Assembly: GCF_041381155.1 (NCBI RefSeq)
Contig: NC_091143.1
Span: 35,640,679 to 35,704,678, forward strand
From: Argopecten irradians
Lineage: Eukaryota > Mollusca > Bivalvia > Pectinida > Pectinidae
DNA: 64,000 nucleotides
Direction: 5' to 3'
Shown: one piece after another, positions 22,995 to 36,600 of the stretch
Numbering within the stretch: position 1 is the stretch's first letter
Layout: each line of letters opens with the position of its first letter
The notes under the pieces: generated by a model
What the model was told of the DNA's origin: nothing
The model's input: only the letters and a program-made list of their open reading frames with translations
Database searches by the model: none
Program-made: the position numbers and the translations under genes

Positions 22995-25900
22995 AATTCT
23001 GTTCATCAGTAAATTCCTACGCTTCTCTGTCATCAGTAGCTTCTCTGTCATCCATTGGAGATATGCTTCTCTGTCATCAGCATACGCTTCTCTGTCATCA
23101 GCATACGCTTCTCTGACATCAGCATACGCTTCTGTCATCAGCATACGCTTCTCTGTCATCAGCATACGCTTCTCTGTCATCAGCATACGCTTCTCTGTCA
23201 TCAGCATACGCTTCTCTGTCATCAGCATACGCTTCTCTGTCATCAGCATATGCTTCTCTGTCATCAGCATACGCTTCTCGCTAGCTTCTGTCATCAGCAT
23301 ACGCTTCTCTGTCATCAGCATACGCTTCTCTGTCATCAGCATACGCTTCTCTGTCATCAGCATATGCTTCTCTGTCATCAGCATACGCTTCTCTGTCATC
23401 AGCATACGCTTCTCTGTCATCAGCATACGCTTCTCTGTCATCAGCATACGCTTCTCTGTCATCAGCATACGCTTCTCTGTCATCAGCATACGCTTCTCTG
23501 TCATCAGCATATGCTTCTCTGTCATCAGCATACGCTCTCTGTCTCTGACATCAGCATATGCTTCTCTGTCATCAGCATACGCTTCTCTGTCATCAGCATA
23601 CGCTTTCTGTCATCAGCATACGCTTCTCTGTCATCAGCATACGCTTCTCTGTCATCAGCATACGCTTCTGTCATCAGCATACGCTTCTCTGTCATCAGCA
23701 TACGCTTCTCTGTCATCAGCATACGCTTCTCTGTCATCAGCATACGCTTCTCTGTCATCAGCATACGCTTCTCTGTCATCAGCATTTGCTTCTCTGTCAT
23801 CAGCATATGCTTCTCTGTCATCAGCATACGCTTCTCTGTCATCAGCATACGCTTCTCTGTCATCAGCATATGCTTCTCTGTCATCAGCATATGCTTCTGT
23901 CATCAGCATACGCTTCTCTGTCATCAGCATACGCTTCTCTGTCATCAGCATACACTTCTCTGTCATCAGCATACGCTTCTCTGTCATCAGCATACGCTTC
24001 TCTGTCATCAGCATACGCTTCTCTGTCATCAGCATACGCTTCTCTGTCATCAGCATACGCTTCTCTGTCATCAGCATATGCTTCTGTCATCAGCATATGC
24101 TTCTCTGTCATCAGCATACGCTTCTCTGTCATCAGCATATGCTTTCCTGTCATCAGCATACACTTCTGTCATCAGCATACGCTTCTCTTGTCATCAGCAT
24201 ACGCTTCTCTGTCATCAGCATAGCTTTCTGTCATCAGCATACGCTTCTCTGTCATCAGCATACCTTCTCTGTCATCAGCATACGCTTCTCTGTCATCAGC
24301 ATACGCTTCTCTGACATCAGCATACGCTTCTCTGTCATCAGCATACGCTTCTCTGTCATCAGCATATGCTTCTCTGTCATCAGCATACGCTTCTGTCATC
24401 AGCATACGCTTCTCTGTCATCAGCATACGCTTCTCTGTCATCGCATACGCTTCTGTCATCAGCATACGCTTCTCTGATCAGTCTTTCGTCATAGCATACG
24501 CTTCTCTGTCATCAGCATACGCTTCTCTGTCATCAGCATACGCTTCTCTGTCATCAGCATATGCTTCTCTGTCATCAGCATACGCTTCTCTGTCATCAGC
24601 ATACGCTTCTCTGTCATCAGCATACGCTTCTCTGTCATCAGCATACGCTTCTCTGTCATCAGCATACGCTTCTCTGTCATCAGCATACGCTTCTCTGTCA
24701 TCAGCATACGCTTCTCTGTCATCAGCATACGCTTCTCTGTCATCAGCATACGCTTCTCTGTCATCAGCATACGCTTCTCTGTCATCAGCATACGCTTCTC
24801 TGTCATCAGCATACGCTTCTCTGTCATCAGCATACGCTTCTGTCATCAGCATACGCTTCTGTCATCAGCATACGCTTCTTCTCTGTCATCAGCATACGCT
24901 TCTCTGTCATCAGCATACGCTTCTCTGTCATCAGCATACGCTTCTCTGTCATCAGCATACGCTTCTCTGTCATCAGCATACGCTTCTCTGTCATCAGCAT
25001 ACGCTTCTCTGTCATCAGCATACGCTTCTCTGTCATCAGCATACGCTTCTCTGTCATCAGCATACGCTTCTCTGTCATCAGCATATTCTTCTCTGTCATC
25101 AGCATACGCTTCTCTGTCATCAGCATACGCTTCTCTGTCATCAGCATACGCTTCTGTCATCAGCATACGCTTCTCTGTCATCAGCATACGCTTCTCTGTC
25201 ATCAGCATACGCTTCTCTGTCATCAGCATACGCTTCTCTGTCATCAGCATATGCTTCTCTGTCATCAGCATACGCTTCTCTGTCATCAGCATATGCTTCT
25301 CTGTCATCAGCATACGCTTCTCTGTCATCAGCATACGCTTCTCTGTCATCAGCATACGCTTCTCTGTCATCAGCATACGCTTCTCTGTCATCAGCATACG
25401 CTTCTCTGTCATCAGCATACGCTTCTCTGTCATCAGCATACGCTTCTCTGTCATCAGCATACGCTTCTGTCATCATTTCTGTATCAGCATACGCTTCTCT
25501 GTCATCAGCATACGCTTCTCTGTCATCAGCATAGCTTCTCTGTCATCAGCATACGCTTCTCTGTCATCAGCATACGCTTCTCTGTCATCAGCATACATAT
25601 GCTTCTCTGTCATCAGCATACGCTTCTCTGTCATCAGCATACGCTTCTCTGTCATCAGCATACGCTTCTCTGTCATCAGCATATCTACGCTTCTCTGTCA
25701 TCAGCATACGCTTCTCTGTCATCAGCATACGCTTCTGTCATCAGCATACGCTTCTCTGTCATCAGCATACGCTTCTCTGTCATCAGCATACGCTTTCGTC
25801 ATCAGCATATGCTTTCTGTCATCAGCATATGCTTCTCTGTCATCAGCATACGCTTTCGTCATCAGCATACGCTTTTGTCATCAGCATATGCTTCTCTGTC

Positions 25901-26010
25901 ATCAGCATACGCTTCTCTGTCATCAGCATACGCTTCTCTGTCATCAGCATAATTTAAGCTTCTCTGTTATCAGCATACGCTTCTATCATCAGCATATGCT
26001 TCCATGACCA
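22995..26010. repeat. Minisatellite, 21-bp unit, about 140 copies
   Basis: The consensus unit is CTTCTCTGTCATCAGCATAC plus G. Because 21 is divisible by three and the unit lacks stops in several frames, it generates long open frames on both strands (heptapeptide LMTEKRM on minus; LCHQHTL and similar on plus). Shortened units (CTTCTGTCATCAG, 19 bp) and other indels occur throughout and shift the frame repeatedly, so the array shows no sign of selection on a protein. It follows the 35-bp array after only about 20 bases of unrelated sequence. Confidence 0.97.
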
Positions 26011-27054
26011 GTAAATGACTATACATTCAAAATGTCTCCGATAATAAAATAAGTTGGGAATATGAAAAACTACAAATGTTTGTATCATAGGATTTTAATC
26101 AAATGAAGAGGTTCAACAATAAATGTGTCAGTTATAGCAATATGATTTGTGTTATATCATTCAACCCCATTAAGGTTTTACATAGTATCACACAATATGT
26201 ATTTAATATTGCAGCCGTTTTGGTGAAGAAGTTTCCAACAAATGAGTTGCCATGATAAATTTGAGAACGTTTGGTAAGTATGCCGATTCAATAAAGTTAC
26301 TTTTTTGGTGTTTCATGATAGTGAAAGAAAACTACTCTTTGTTACCACAAATTCACCGGAATTCTGTATTTATGCAAGTATTAAAGTTGATATATTTCCT
26401 AATGAAATATATCAAAATAAAGAGATAAATAAATAATGACCACAAATCTACCGGATCCACTGTAATTATAACACCTCTCCCCTTATAATTACAGTGAATA
26501 CAGTGTTGTAAATATCTACTAAAATGTATCCTTTTGTATTAGCTGAGATTATCTGATACACCCTAAAAAGGTATTAAATTGTCAATTTCTTAAACTTTAT
26601 TAAAACAATTTGTGAGTGGATTCTGTGATTTATTTTAACAGCAAATGAATCATGATTGAGACCTAACTTTGAAATGATACACACTTATGTACAGACTACT
26701 GAAAATTAACAAAATGTCAATTTCAAAGTTCAATGTTACATGTACCTTAAAAATTTCAAATCCAAATTTTTCATTTAAAGTTTTAAGAATTTTTTACTTT
26801 TTTATTCCAACAATTTCAAATTGAGAAATAATCCATACAAAACACAACCTTCTACCAGAACGAAAGGCCCAGTTTTTGAAACAAATAAGACTTCACACTA
26901 TTTTCTAATTTCTGAGACAACAAATGCCCTTTGCTGGTGTTCAGAAATATCAAAGTTCATATGCGTACCTACAGAGAGCACGTGATATTTTGATTAAAAC
27001 AATTCTATCGTTAGCCATCAAAACTTTTAAACACCTTTCTAAAGCTGAAACAAT
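26011..27054. other. Non-coding stretch downstream of TARS1
   Basis: AT-rich sequence without a gene; it contains the hairpin at 26458-26496. A 67-codon plus frame at 26924-27127 has no motif. Confidence 0.5.
26458..26496. repeat. Perfect 14-bp inverted repeat (hairpin)
   Basis: CACTGTAATTATAA and TTATAATTACAGTG are exact reverse complements separated by 11 bases (CACCTCTCCCC). It could be the remnant of a small transposon or a transcribed hairpin; the sequence does not decide. Confidence 0.75.
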
Positions 27055-27060
27055 TTTATT
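27055..27060 (-). terminator. Candidate TARS1 polyadenylation signal
   Basis: AATAAA on the minus strand, about 410 bases past the TARS1 stop. It is a canonical hexamer in the right direction, but no other evidence for cleavage here is visible. Confidence 0.35.
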
Positions 27061-27471
27061 TTATATATCCTTCACAAACCCCAGGTCATCCAATTATTAT
27101 CTACTGGAATTATCTTGCTATGTATAAACTAAAAATCTCTAAAAGACAGTTTTGTATGTATAAGTACCTATAAATAAAGAATTAGGACTTATAACATTGC
27201 TAGCACTCAATTGTGATTCTTGTGAAACCCTGAAAACCAGAATAAACAGTGGCAAATGAAAGGCAGATGCTTTTCAATGAAATACATGTATACATGTAAG
27301 GCATGATAAATACTTCACAAATGTCATATACCACATTTCAATATAACAGTTACATTATCAAAATAACTGTTCACTGACAGATGAGCAATAGTACACAATA
27401 CCGGCAGAGTACTCAAAGCACAAGATCACAAATAAGTTAAAATAATTCTACTGCACTTGGAAAGTTTATGT

Positions 27472-27620
27472 TTAGAATTTTTCCTCAGCGTCGATACATT
27501 GCGACGTCTTCAGCGCCTGGAAACGAGTGACGATGTCATCAATGGTGTGTTCTCCGTGAACTTTATTGTCTCGCGTACGGACGTTGGCAGTTTTGTTGGT
27601 TACTTCTTTCTCTCCTACCA
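27472..27620 (-). CDS. TARS1: TARS1 last exon (end of anticodon-binding domain)
   Basis: Acceptor TGTTTTCCAG precedes the exon. It reads [19 protein letters not shown], then [10 protein letters not shown], ending AEEKF and TAA at 27472-27474. The conserved [11 protein letters not shown] block is the signature end of eukaryotic cytosolic ThrRS. Phase 1 joins correctly to the exon at 28517-28631. Confidence 0.95.
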
Positions 27621-30600
27621 CTGGAAAACAAAAAGACATTGTCAATGATTTTTTTGTTGTTATTAGTTTAATGTCCTATTAACAGCCAGGGTCATGTAAG
27701 GACGTGCCAGATTTGTTGGTGGAGGAAAGCCGGAGTATCCAGAGAAAAACCACCGACCAGCCGTCAGTACATGGCAACTGCCCCACATGGGATTTGAACC
27801 CGCATCCCAGAGGTGAAGGGCTTGTGGTAATATGTCGGGACATCTTAACCACTCGGCCCCGCTGCCCCACATGGTCAATGAAAACACAAGTAAAAGTGAT
27901 AACATGAAGGAATTATCCCATCGCCTTCTGCAGAAATAGATAAAATTTTGCAAAGTGGATTTAAGTTGAGGCTGCCTGTTTGAAATATCTGAAGTTACAG
28001 ATAAGTTTAACGGAAAATGTAACTTTTTGTAACTTTCCCTTTCACTGAAACAAAAAGCACTGACTGTAGTAGCTGTAACATGGTCAATGTATACATCTAT
28101 GTTAAGTAAAAGAAATAATTATGGAGAAACTATCCCATTTCTAACTCCAAAAATTAATGGAATTTTTTAAAATATATTTTAGTATAAGGCAGCCTGTTGG
28201 ACATTCATACATGTTAACCGGAAAAGGCCAGTTTTATTCCTTTCACAGATTTTTTTTTTAGTTAAATTTGTATGTTAAATTTTCTGACACACTTTTTATA
28301 ATTATTCAGCACTATTAGGATTTTCCAAGATTCTGAGCCAGGGAAATGCTCAAGTATCAAAGAAACCGCTTACAACCTTCAGCCAGTGCCCCGAAACCAC
28401 CCCACATGGATTTCAAACTCAAACCCAAAGGTGGAGGACCAGTGGCAAAATTTAAATCGCCAATGTAGCCTCTACATCTCACTTTTTATTCTAGAATAAA
28501 TACATTATCTACTTACCAAGGATGAAGTTGTACTGGGACAGTTGGCAGTTGCGGACCTTCTTATTCAGGGTGGTTCCCTCATCAACGTCTGTATCACACA
28601 TAAATCCGGCACATTGGATCTGCTGCTTCACCTAGTATGGAGGAATGTGTACATGGCAACTTAACAGGAGAATCTCAAAATGTAATTTTAGAACAAAAAC
28701 AGACACTTTATATTTAGGCGATAATTACTTTTTTCCTTTGAGTGTTCATTTGTCCATGTAATTCAGAGAAGAAAATGCTGAGAACTTAACTTGAAATTGG
28801 AAAAGTAATGTGATCAGAATTACACTAGGAAAATAAACTCATCTAGGAAGCAAACTGTCTAAACTGACAGCAGAGTAAAAATAACACGACCATTCTATTC
28901 AAAATAGAAAATACTATTTAATTACTTGTTTTGGAGTTGACCTTTATGTGAGGGGAAAAAATGGGGAACCTCTTACAGAATTCACTGCGCTTACCTGATT
29001 GGCATAGTCATTGTAGAGTGGAGCCACTGGTATCACAACAGCTTGGCGTGGAGACAACCAGAATGGCCTATACAACAATAAACATACTGTAGTACTCATT
29101 GTATACTTGGAATCCTTACTTCAATTGAAATCTTTTCTAATCTGTGACACAATGAAATCATTTTTTGGATATTTGCTTTCTCACGACTAATCATCAAAAA
29201 CTTTTCAGGTAATAATAAAAGTGAATGGTGATTTGGATTGATTAGTTTAATGTCCTATTAATTGTCTGAGTTATTTAAAGGCCCACTACTTTTCCAAAAA
29301 AATAAATAAAGTTTCCTAAAAACATTGATAACACTAGATATATATTGATGGCCTAAGATGAAGTTACAATATCAAACAAATGCAACACAATGTTTACTGA
29401 ATATTCATTCCGCCGTTTTTGCTGTCTGACATAAGGATAGTCATCTAACGTTTGGAAATTAGTACGACAGCGGGAAACATAATACGACTCACGTTATGAA
29501 AATTTACTTTTATTTAAATTTTATTGTTCTGAAGGTGATGACAGGTATAGTGTTAACGTTAAGCTAATAACTTTTGCTACACTACAAAATTATCAATCTC
29601 CTTTTTATATTCTAATTTTAAAATTTAAAAGCCGTTTCAGAAAGGTTGAAGATGAATGAGGATTCCAGAGTATGCGATGAAAAACCACCGACCACCAAAC
29701 AGTACTTGATGACTGTCTTACATGCTATTCTAACTCTAGACCAGTCGGCCACTGCCATATTTCAGGCTTGAAACCCCACAAATGGTTTACATAAAATACT
29801 GTGAGAACTGAACCTTTTCGATAGTAACTCACATAATGAGAACTCACCATTTACCACTGTAACTTTCACATAAGATGGCGATCATTCTCTCCACAGATCC
29901 TAGCACAGCTCTATGGATAATCACAGGTCGCTTCTTATCAGAAGCATCTTCACCGCTGTAATGAACATTACAACTTTATATAACTACAAATTTTATACTT
30001 TAACATTTTCTAAATATCAAATAGCAACAGCCAATATTTCCTAAACCAGAATTTCAGTTTAAAAAATCTTGAGCTGAAATTTTGGTCAATTTTTGGTCAA
30101 TTTCAGGTTAAGATTCTTGACCTGAATTTCAGGTCAATTTTTGGTCAATTTCAGGTTAAGATTCTTGACCTGAATTTCAGGTCAAATTTCAAGAGAAATT
30201 TTGGTCAACTTGAGGTCAAGATTTCAGGTCACTTGAATGGTTTAGGAAATACTGGATGTGTATTGTGTAAACATTTGTTTGTACACAGACGTTTTTAGTG
30301 AGTCTATTGATGAAATGAAATTAAATACATCAAAATTTGTCTTGTTAACAGAGAACAGAAAAGATTTGGCAACGAATAGACTGCATACAAATTAACACAT
30401 TTTGCAAAAAAAGGCATTTATATTATCAGGTTTGTTTGTTTGATTAATTAACGTCCTATTAACAGCTATGGTCATGTAAGGACGGCCTCCCATGTATGCA
30501 GTGTGTTGCGTATATGTTGTGCGAGGTTAAATTGTACACATGCTTATATCATGATGTAAAGAGAGTTAAGGTTAATACTTACGTGACATAGCTAAGGTTG

Positions 30601-33600
30601 AAGCGGAGAGGAAGCTGGAAGTCCAACTGTATCGTAGCACATTGATGGGATCGCTTCAAGGCATCCATAATGGTAATATCAATCTACAACACACATTTAA
30701 ACAGTTTAGAATTGTTTTATTTGATAACAGTTGTGGAACTTTTCAACATCAATTGTTTCTCTGGAAAATAACTGTTTCTACAAATGAGATAAGGCAGATA
30801 TGAGGCCTACCTTTGGTCCATAGAAGGCACCGTCTTGTGGGTTAAGCTCCCAGCCTTGTCCAAATTCATCCAGACATTCCGCAAGGTGCTGACAGAAAAA
30901 GAAATCAATGAATTTTATTTAAAGACAATTTAAGAAAGCAACATCAATTCTGAGTTTAACAAGCTTCATAAATAAATCTTTTTTATCCATCCAAATTATA
31001 ACTTTTGACAGAAGTAGAAGCTGTTCTACAATTTAATCTCGTAAACTCAAATGTGCTACATTCAAAGTTCCTGGTCTCACTAAATTTTTCACAATACAAT
31101 GTATTTCCAAACCAAATAATTCAAATACTAAGATTATTCTAAGTTTAAATTGGCCCCAACAACTTGAAATTAACAAGAATTGAGTGAGTGTATAACAGAT
31201 AAATGGTCTTTTAACACTTTTTGTTTAGAGAAATCACCTTTTCAGCTTCGTCCCACACTGCAATCTCTCCCATATATTTCTCAGGACGAGTGGAGAGGTT
31301 CAGCTTGAAGGTAAATCCAAACACCCCATACACATGTTTCAGGAAATCCAGACAGCCTGAAATCTCCTCCTTAATCTAAACAACAAAGAAATTGATATTA
31401 GTCAGCATTACAAATCTAAAATAAAACTACCATAAAGTCTTTTTCCTTGAACTATGGTAACCATAAAACTTTTTAGCTTTGATATAACCTAAATTCGTAG
31501 GGACATATACCGTATTCGACTAAATGACCACCTAGGGCACTTAAAAAAAAATTTAAATTTGAATAAGCCTTTGATAACATTGTTGCACAAAGTAAGCAAT
31601 AGATCAATCTGTGACAATCAGTAAAGAAGATGCATATGATTGACGTTTCGCTGCGAGAAATAAACTCATTCACCCCTGAAAACACATCAAGGCTCTTCTG
31701 AATCAAAGACTAGACCAGTCCATTATGAAATTTCAGGGATGCATACCATTGTGCCATATGAAGTGTTAACTACGAACCTGATCTGGTCGACAGAAGATAT
31801 GAGCATCGTCTTGCTGGAACCTTCGGACACGGGTCAGACCACTAAGAGCACCTTTCAGTTCATTTCTGTGCAACACACCAAAATCAGCCATTCTCACTGG
31901 CAACTCCTTCCAGGATCTTGGACGTACATCGAACATGAGACTATCGAAACAAAAAATAATGGTTAGAAGTCCTATACTATATATTTTGTTCAGTCATTCA
32001 AAATAATCTCCCCTGTGCATGTTACTGCGTATAATTTGAAAGCCTGATTTATTACATATATCAACTAAATATCAACTAAATACAGTATACTGCATTGTTG
32101 CAAACATTTGTGGATTTTTTCATTTAGCTTATTTCCATGATATACTTCGTAATTTTCTTATAATTATTGCTTTTAACATATCACATCTGTCATGTGAATG
32201 ATCCTTTAAAAACTTACAAAGGTGTTTCTTGAAAATAAACTACCACCAATAAGTCCTAAATCACGAAATGTTACAACCACAAAATTTTACGGTACTGTAA
32301 AGACTTGACTTACCAGTGGCCAGGACAGTTCATGGGTTTGAGAGCAAACTTTTCCTTGTCAACTTCAAACTGGAACATGTTATCCTATTCACAAGTAAAA
32401 ATGAAAATGTCATAAATATTTTATCATGTAATTACATCTAAAAAGAACAAACATTATTTAGTAAACCACAATGACGAACCAGAATAATACGTCTATCAGG
32501 TTTCTTCACAATGGTTTTTGCATTTATCTTTATAAAGACATTTCATGTCTATATAATGTGTTTTAATAATGGTACATTTGTTAAACTTGTGTGATATTGG
32601 TATAAAATTCCTAAAAAATATCACTTATCCTTCAATCTAACAAGCTGTTTTGTGTCACATGACAGTCATATGTGTTTATAAATACATCAGGAAATGTCAG
32701 ACTTTGATAAGAATCTGTACTACTCAGTACTGACCCACTGTAACACACAGGTGTCAGGACTATATAAAGAATATAAGACTCTAGGCCACATATGAGCATC
32801 GTCTTGGCTGGATAACCTGTCGGACAGCTGTTTCACGACCCCCCCCCCCAACAAAGAGCCACCTTTCAGTTCATTTCTGTGTCAACTACAAACCAAAATC
32901 ACCCATTACTCGACTGAGCAACAGCCTTCCAGGATCTTGGGACGAACATCAAACAATGAGCACTAATGGATAAACAAAAAGTACAATGGCTTAGAAAAAA
33001 GTCTGATGATACTTTCTATCAATATGATACTGTTCAATTCTTTCTGCATACAACATTTGACAAACTTGCTTTGTCTAAGTGTTTCCTATAACTATATTAT
33101 TACTCCAGAGGTTCATTCAAAAGAATATCCATGTGAAAGGCTGCGTAATAATTTGATAGCCTAAATCAAAGTATAAACGAGCAAATAAATACAGGACACT
33201 GCAGTTGTATAGCCAACCATGAGTTGATTTTTTTTACATATAGCTTATATCGCAAGAAATACCACGTAAATGTTTTCTTATAGATCATTGCATTTACATC
33301 TTTACATATCGACAACTCTCATGTGAATGGTGCCCTTTAAAATAAAAACTTATTTAAAAAAGGTGTTTCTCTTGAAAGATGAAACCACGCACCAACAAAG
33401 CTACCCAATCAATACCGAAATCTCTACAACCAAAAAATTTTACATTAGCTTAAAAGACTGGGACCTTCTAACACAGTGTCCCAGGACAGTTAATCATTCG
33501 TGTTTTGAGAGCGAAACTCTTTTCCATGTCAACTTCAAAACTGGAACCATGTTTTATCATTCCTGTCTTCCCAAGAGTATGAAATGAGTAAATGACAGAA

Positions 33601-36600
33601 CTAAATGTAACTCATGTAAAAATACATCTAAAAAAACAGGAATCATCAATTACTTGGTAAACCACAATGACCAAACCAGAGATAATTATTTTCTATCCAT
33701 GTTATCCTGATTCACAAATGGTTTTTTGCGCATTATCTTTATAAAGTAACACTTTCAAGTCTAGAGACATAGATGTGTTTTAAATATGGAAACAGTTTTG
33801 TTTTAAACTTGGTGTGATATTGGGTATAAAAATTCGCAAAAAAAATATCACTTATCTCCTTTCCTTTCAATCTAACTAACAGCTGTTTTGGTGTCCCAAT
33901 TGACTGGTCATATGAGTGTTATAGAATACATCAAGAAAAATTGTCCTGGCCCCATACGAATCACGAAACATTGTATACTTAACGTCCGTTCACTGTATGG
34001 ACACTACATGCGAAGGAACTATAAAAAGAAAAATTAAACACAAGGCCCACACCAATCCAGAGGTACCCAGGTAAAGAACTTCAAAAATGGAAAGCAAGGA
34101 TAATCGAGTAGAGACCGAAACCATGGTACTGTTGAGCCAGCTGACCGACCAGTCTCCCAGATCTAACAGATAGTAAACTGTTGGGGGATACCAACTATCC
34201 CAGAATCCACGTCTTTTTGTATCCGTATCCTGAAATGGACAATAATAACAGTGAATAACATACGTATATGTCACATTAGTGAACATAAAAGGAAATTCAG
34301 TAACAAACAAAACCTAGTATTTTAACGAAACAGCTTCTCTCTACTCACCTTAGATAAATGTCACCCAGAGTAGTTCGCACATATCTGTAAGCAACCTTTG
34401 GCTGGAGGAAAAAACATCTAACCGGGACATGAGCTCGTGAGTGAAGAAAACACACTGTCTTGCTGCCTGAAATTCAGAAAATAAACATAGTACATATAAC
34501 GAATCCGCTGTAAACTTATATACTCTTTAGATTAAAATACTAGTTACATCAAACTCACCTAGTGTAAAAAAGGACACTACTCAGGGTAAGAAGGCTAAAG
34601 TGTCCTTTATAGAGAGGTGTCCCTATTATATAGAGTCAGTGTTTTTGACAAAAATAATGTTCCCCCCCTGAGCGGTTCAACCTAAGCAATCTTTCCATAC
34701 ACAAATACATGTATTTGTCTCATTTTCCTTTCATTTGGTTCATTTTTTAATAAATGAATAGTAAATTAATTATTATTTTAAAAAGAATATGTACAGTATA
34801 TTCTATATTTTTCATTTCAATCAAATCAGAAAAAAATGAATCTGAAACAATTATTTAATAAATTGTATATACAATGTATGTATGTATCTGTGTTTTTCTT
34901 ATTCACTTTCGGCTACATACTGCATATGAAATAAAAAAGCAAGGTTATTCAGGACAAATGATTTATTAACATCTTCAGATAAATAAAACAACTCTATTGG
35001 TAATTTTTGAGGTTTAGAGCAAGCCATAATATTGTCTGTGTTTGTAAAACAGTGGCACAAAATGAGAAAATCAATGTTTGGGCTATGGCTATATAGAGGT
35101 GTCCGCTATTGCAGGTTTGACTGTATAGCACAATTAAAACTTAAATTAATTGTCATCAAATGATCATGACTTATGTCTTAAACTGGTTAAAACCACAAAC
35201 TTGTACACTGCCCGCAAGAATCTGGTTCAACCAGGAATCAAGGGAGACAACTCTAACATATCTTAGAACTTACACAGATTTTTTCATTAAACTCCAAACA
35301 TAACGATCACACGTAAAGTGGTCTAAAAAAATTGTGAAATTGATGAATCTAAAACAGAAATAAATTTTTCCTATACTTTTATTATTTAAAAATTATGGAA
35401 TAACATTTAACCAGGAAATTTTTGTAATTCTGTATTATAAATTTCCCTGTATAAGATAAACATTTCCACAACCTACCCGTCCAAGTTTACGATGGTCCCG
35501 TTTGGCAGCCTCTTCCTGGAAGTGTTTCCACTCCTTTAGCTGTTTGGTATCAGGGAACGAGATACCGTAAATTCTCTGAAGGTTCTCGGCATCTGCCTTT
35601 CCTTCCCAGTAAGTGGAGGAATTCTATAAAAATGAAATATATCAAATATTGATCTTCAGACAAAATCTTATCTCACAAATAAGGTTATTGTTTTGAAATT
35701 AATGTTACATATGTTTCATACAATCAGCCCAAAGGGCATCAAAGGAACATAGCGAAAATATCTTTTATAGAAAAAGCATAAGTGTCGTTTATACAGTTAT
35801 CAAATCGTATAGTAAATTGTACCAAATGAGGTTGATGAGTTTTGTCCTTTGGAGACTGTATCCTTTATATAGAGGTATGTTTCATAACAGGTTTGACACC
35901 CTTAAATATACATAATTTTTTTTCTTTCCAAAAGACCAGTATAGTGAAAGGCACCTACAGGTAAAATGTCACAAAGTTTCAGTGCTTGTGGTTGTATGTG
36001 TATGTAACTTCTAACGTTGTTGTTTAGTGCTGTGTTGTCGTATGTAACTTCTAATGTTGTTGTTTAGTGTTGTGTGTTGTATGTAACTTCTAACGTTGTT
36101 GTTTAGTGCTGTGTGTTGTATGTAACTTCTAATGTTTGTTGTTTAGTCCTGTGTGTTGTATGTAACTTCTAATGTTGTTGTTTAGTGCTGTGTGTTGTAT
36201 GTAACTTCTAATGTTGTTGTTTAGTGCTGTGTGTTGTATGTAACTTCTAATGTTGTTGTTTAGTGCTGTGTGTTGTATGTAACTTCTAAAATGATGTTTA
36301 GTGCTGTGTGTTGTATGTTCTAACATTGTTGTTTAGTCCTGTGTGTTGTATGTAACTTCTAACATTGTTGTTTAGTGCTGTTGTGTTGTATGTAACTTCT
36401 AACGTGTTGTTGTTTGTGTGTTGTATGTAACTTCTAACATGTTGTTGTTTAGTGCTGTGTGTTGTATGTAACTTCTAAAACATTGTTGTTTAGTGCTGTG
36501 TGTTGTATGTAACTTCTAACATATTTGTTGTTTTAGTGCTCGTGTGTTGTATGTAACTTCTACCATTGTTGTTTAGTGCTCTGTGTGTTGTATGTAACTT

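Noticed and set aside
23055..25952. Long open frames (up to 463 codons) on both strands
   Set aside because: They are produced by the 21-bp satellite unit; off-length units shift the frame throughout and the peptides are pure repeats, so they are not called as genes.
27844..27872. tRNA gene on the minus strand
   Set aside because: Box A and box B are present, but the sequence lacks a full cloverleaf, carries a SINE body and tail, and is bounded by a target-site duplication.
36129..36326. Repeat-peptide frames on minus strand (also at 41989-42471)
   Set aside because: Translation of the 39-bp satellite inside the TARS1 intron.
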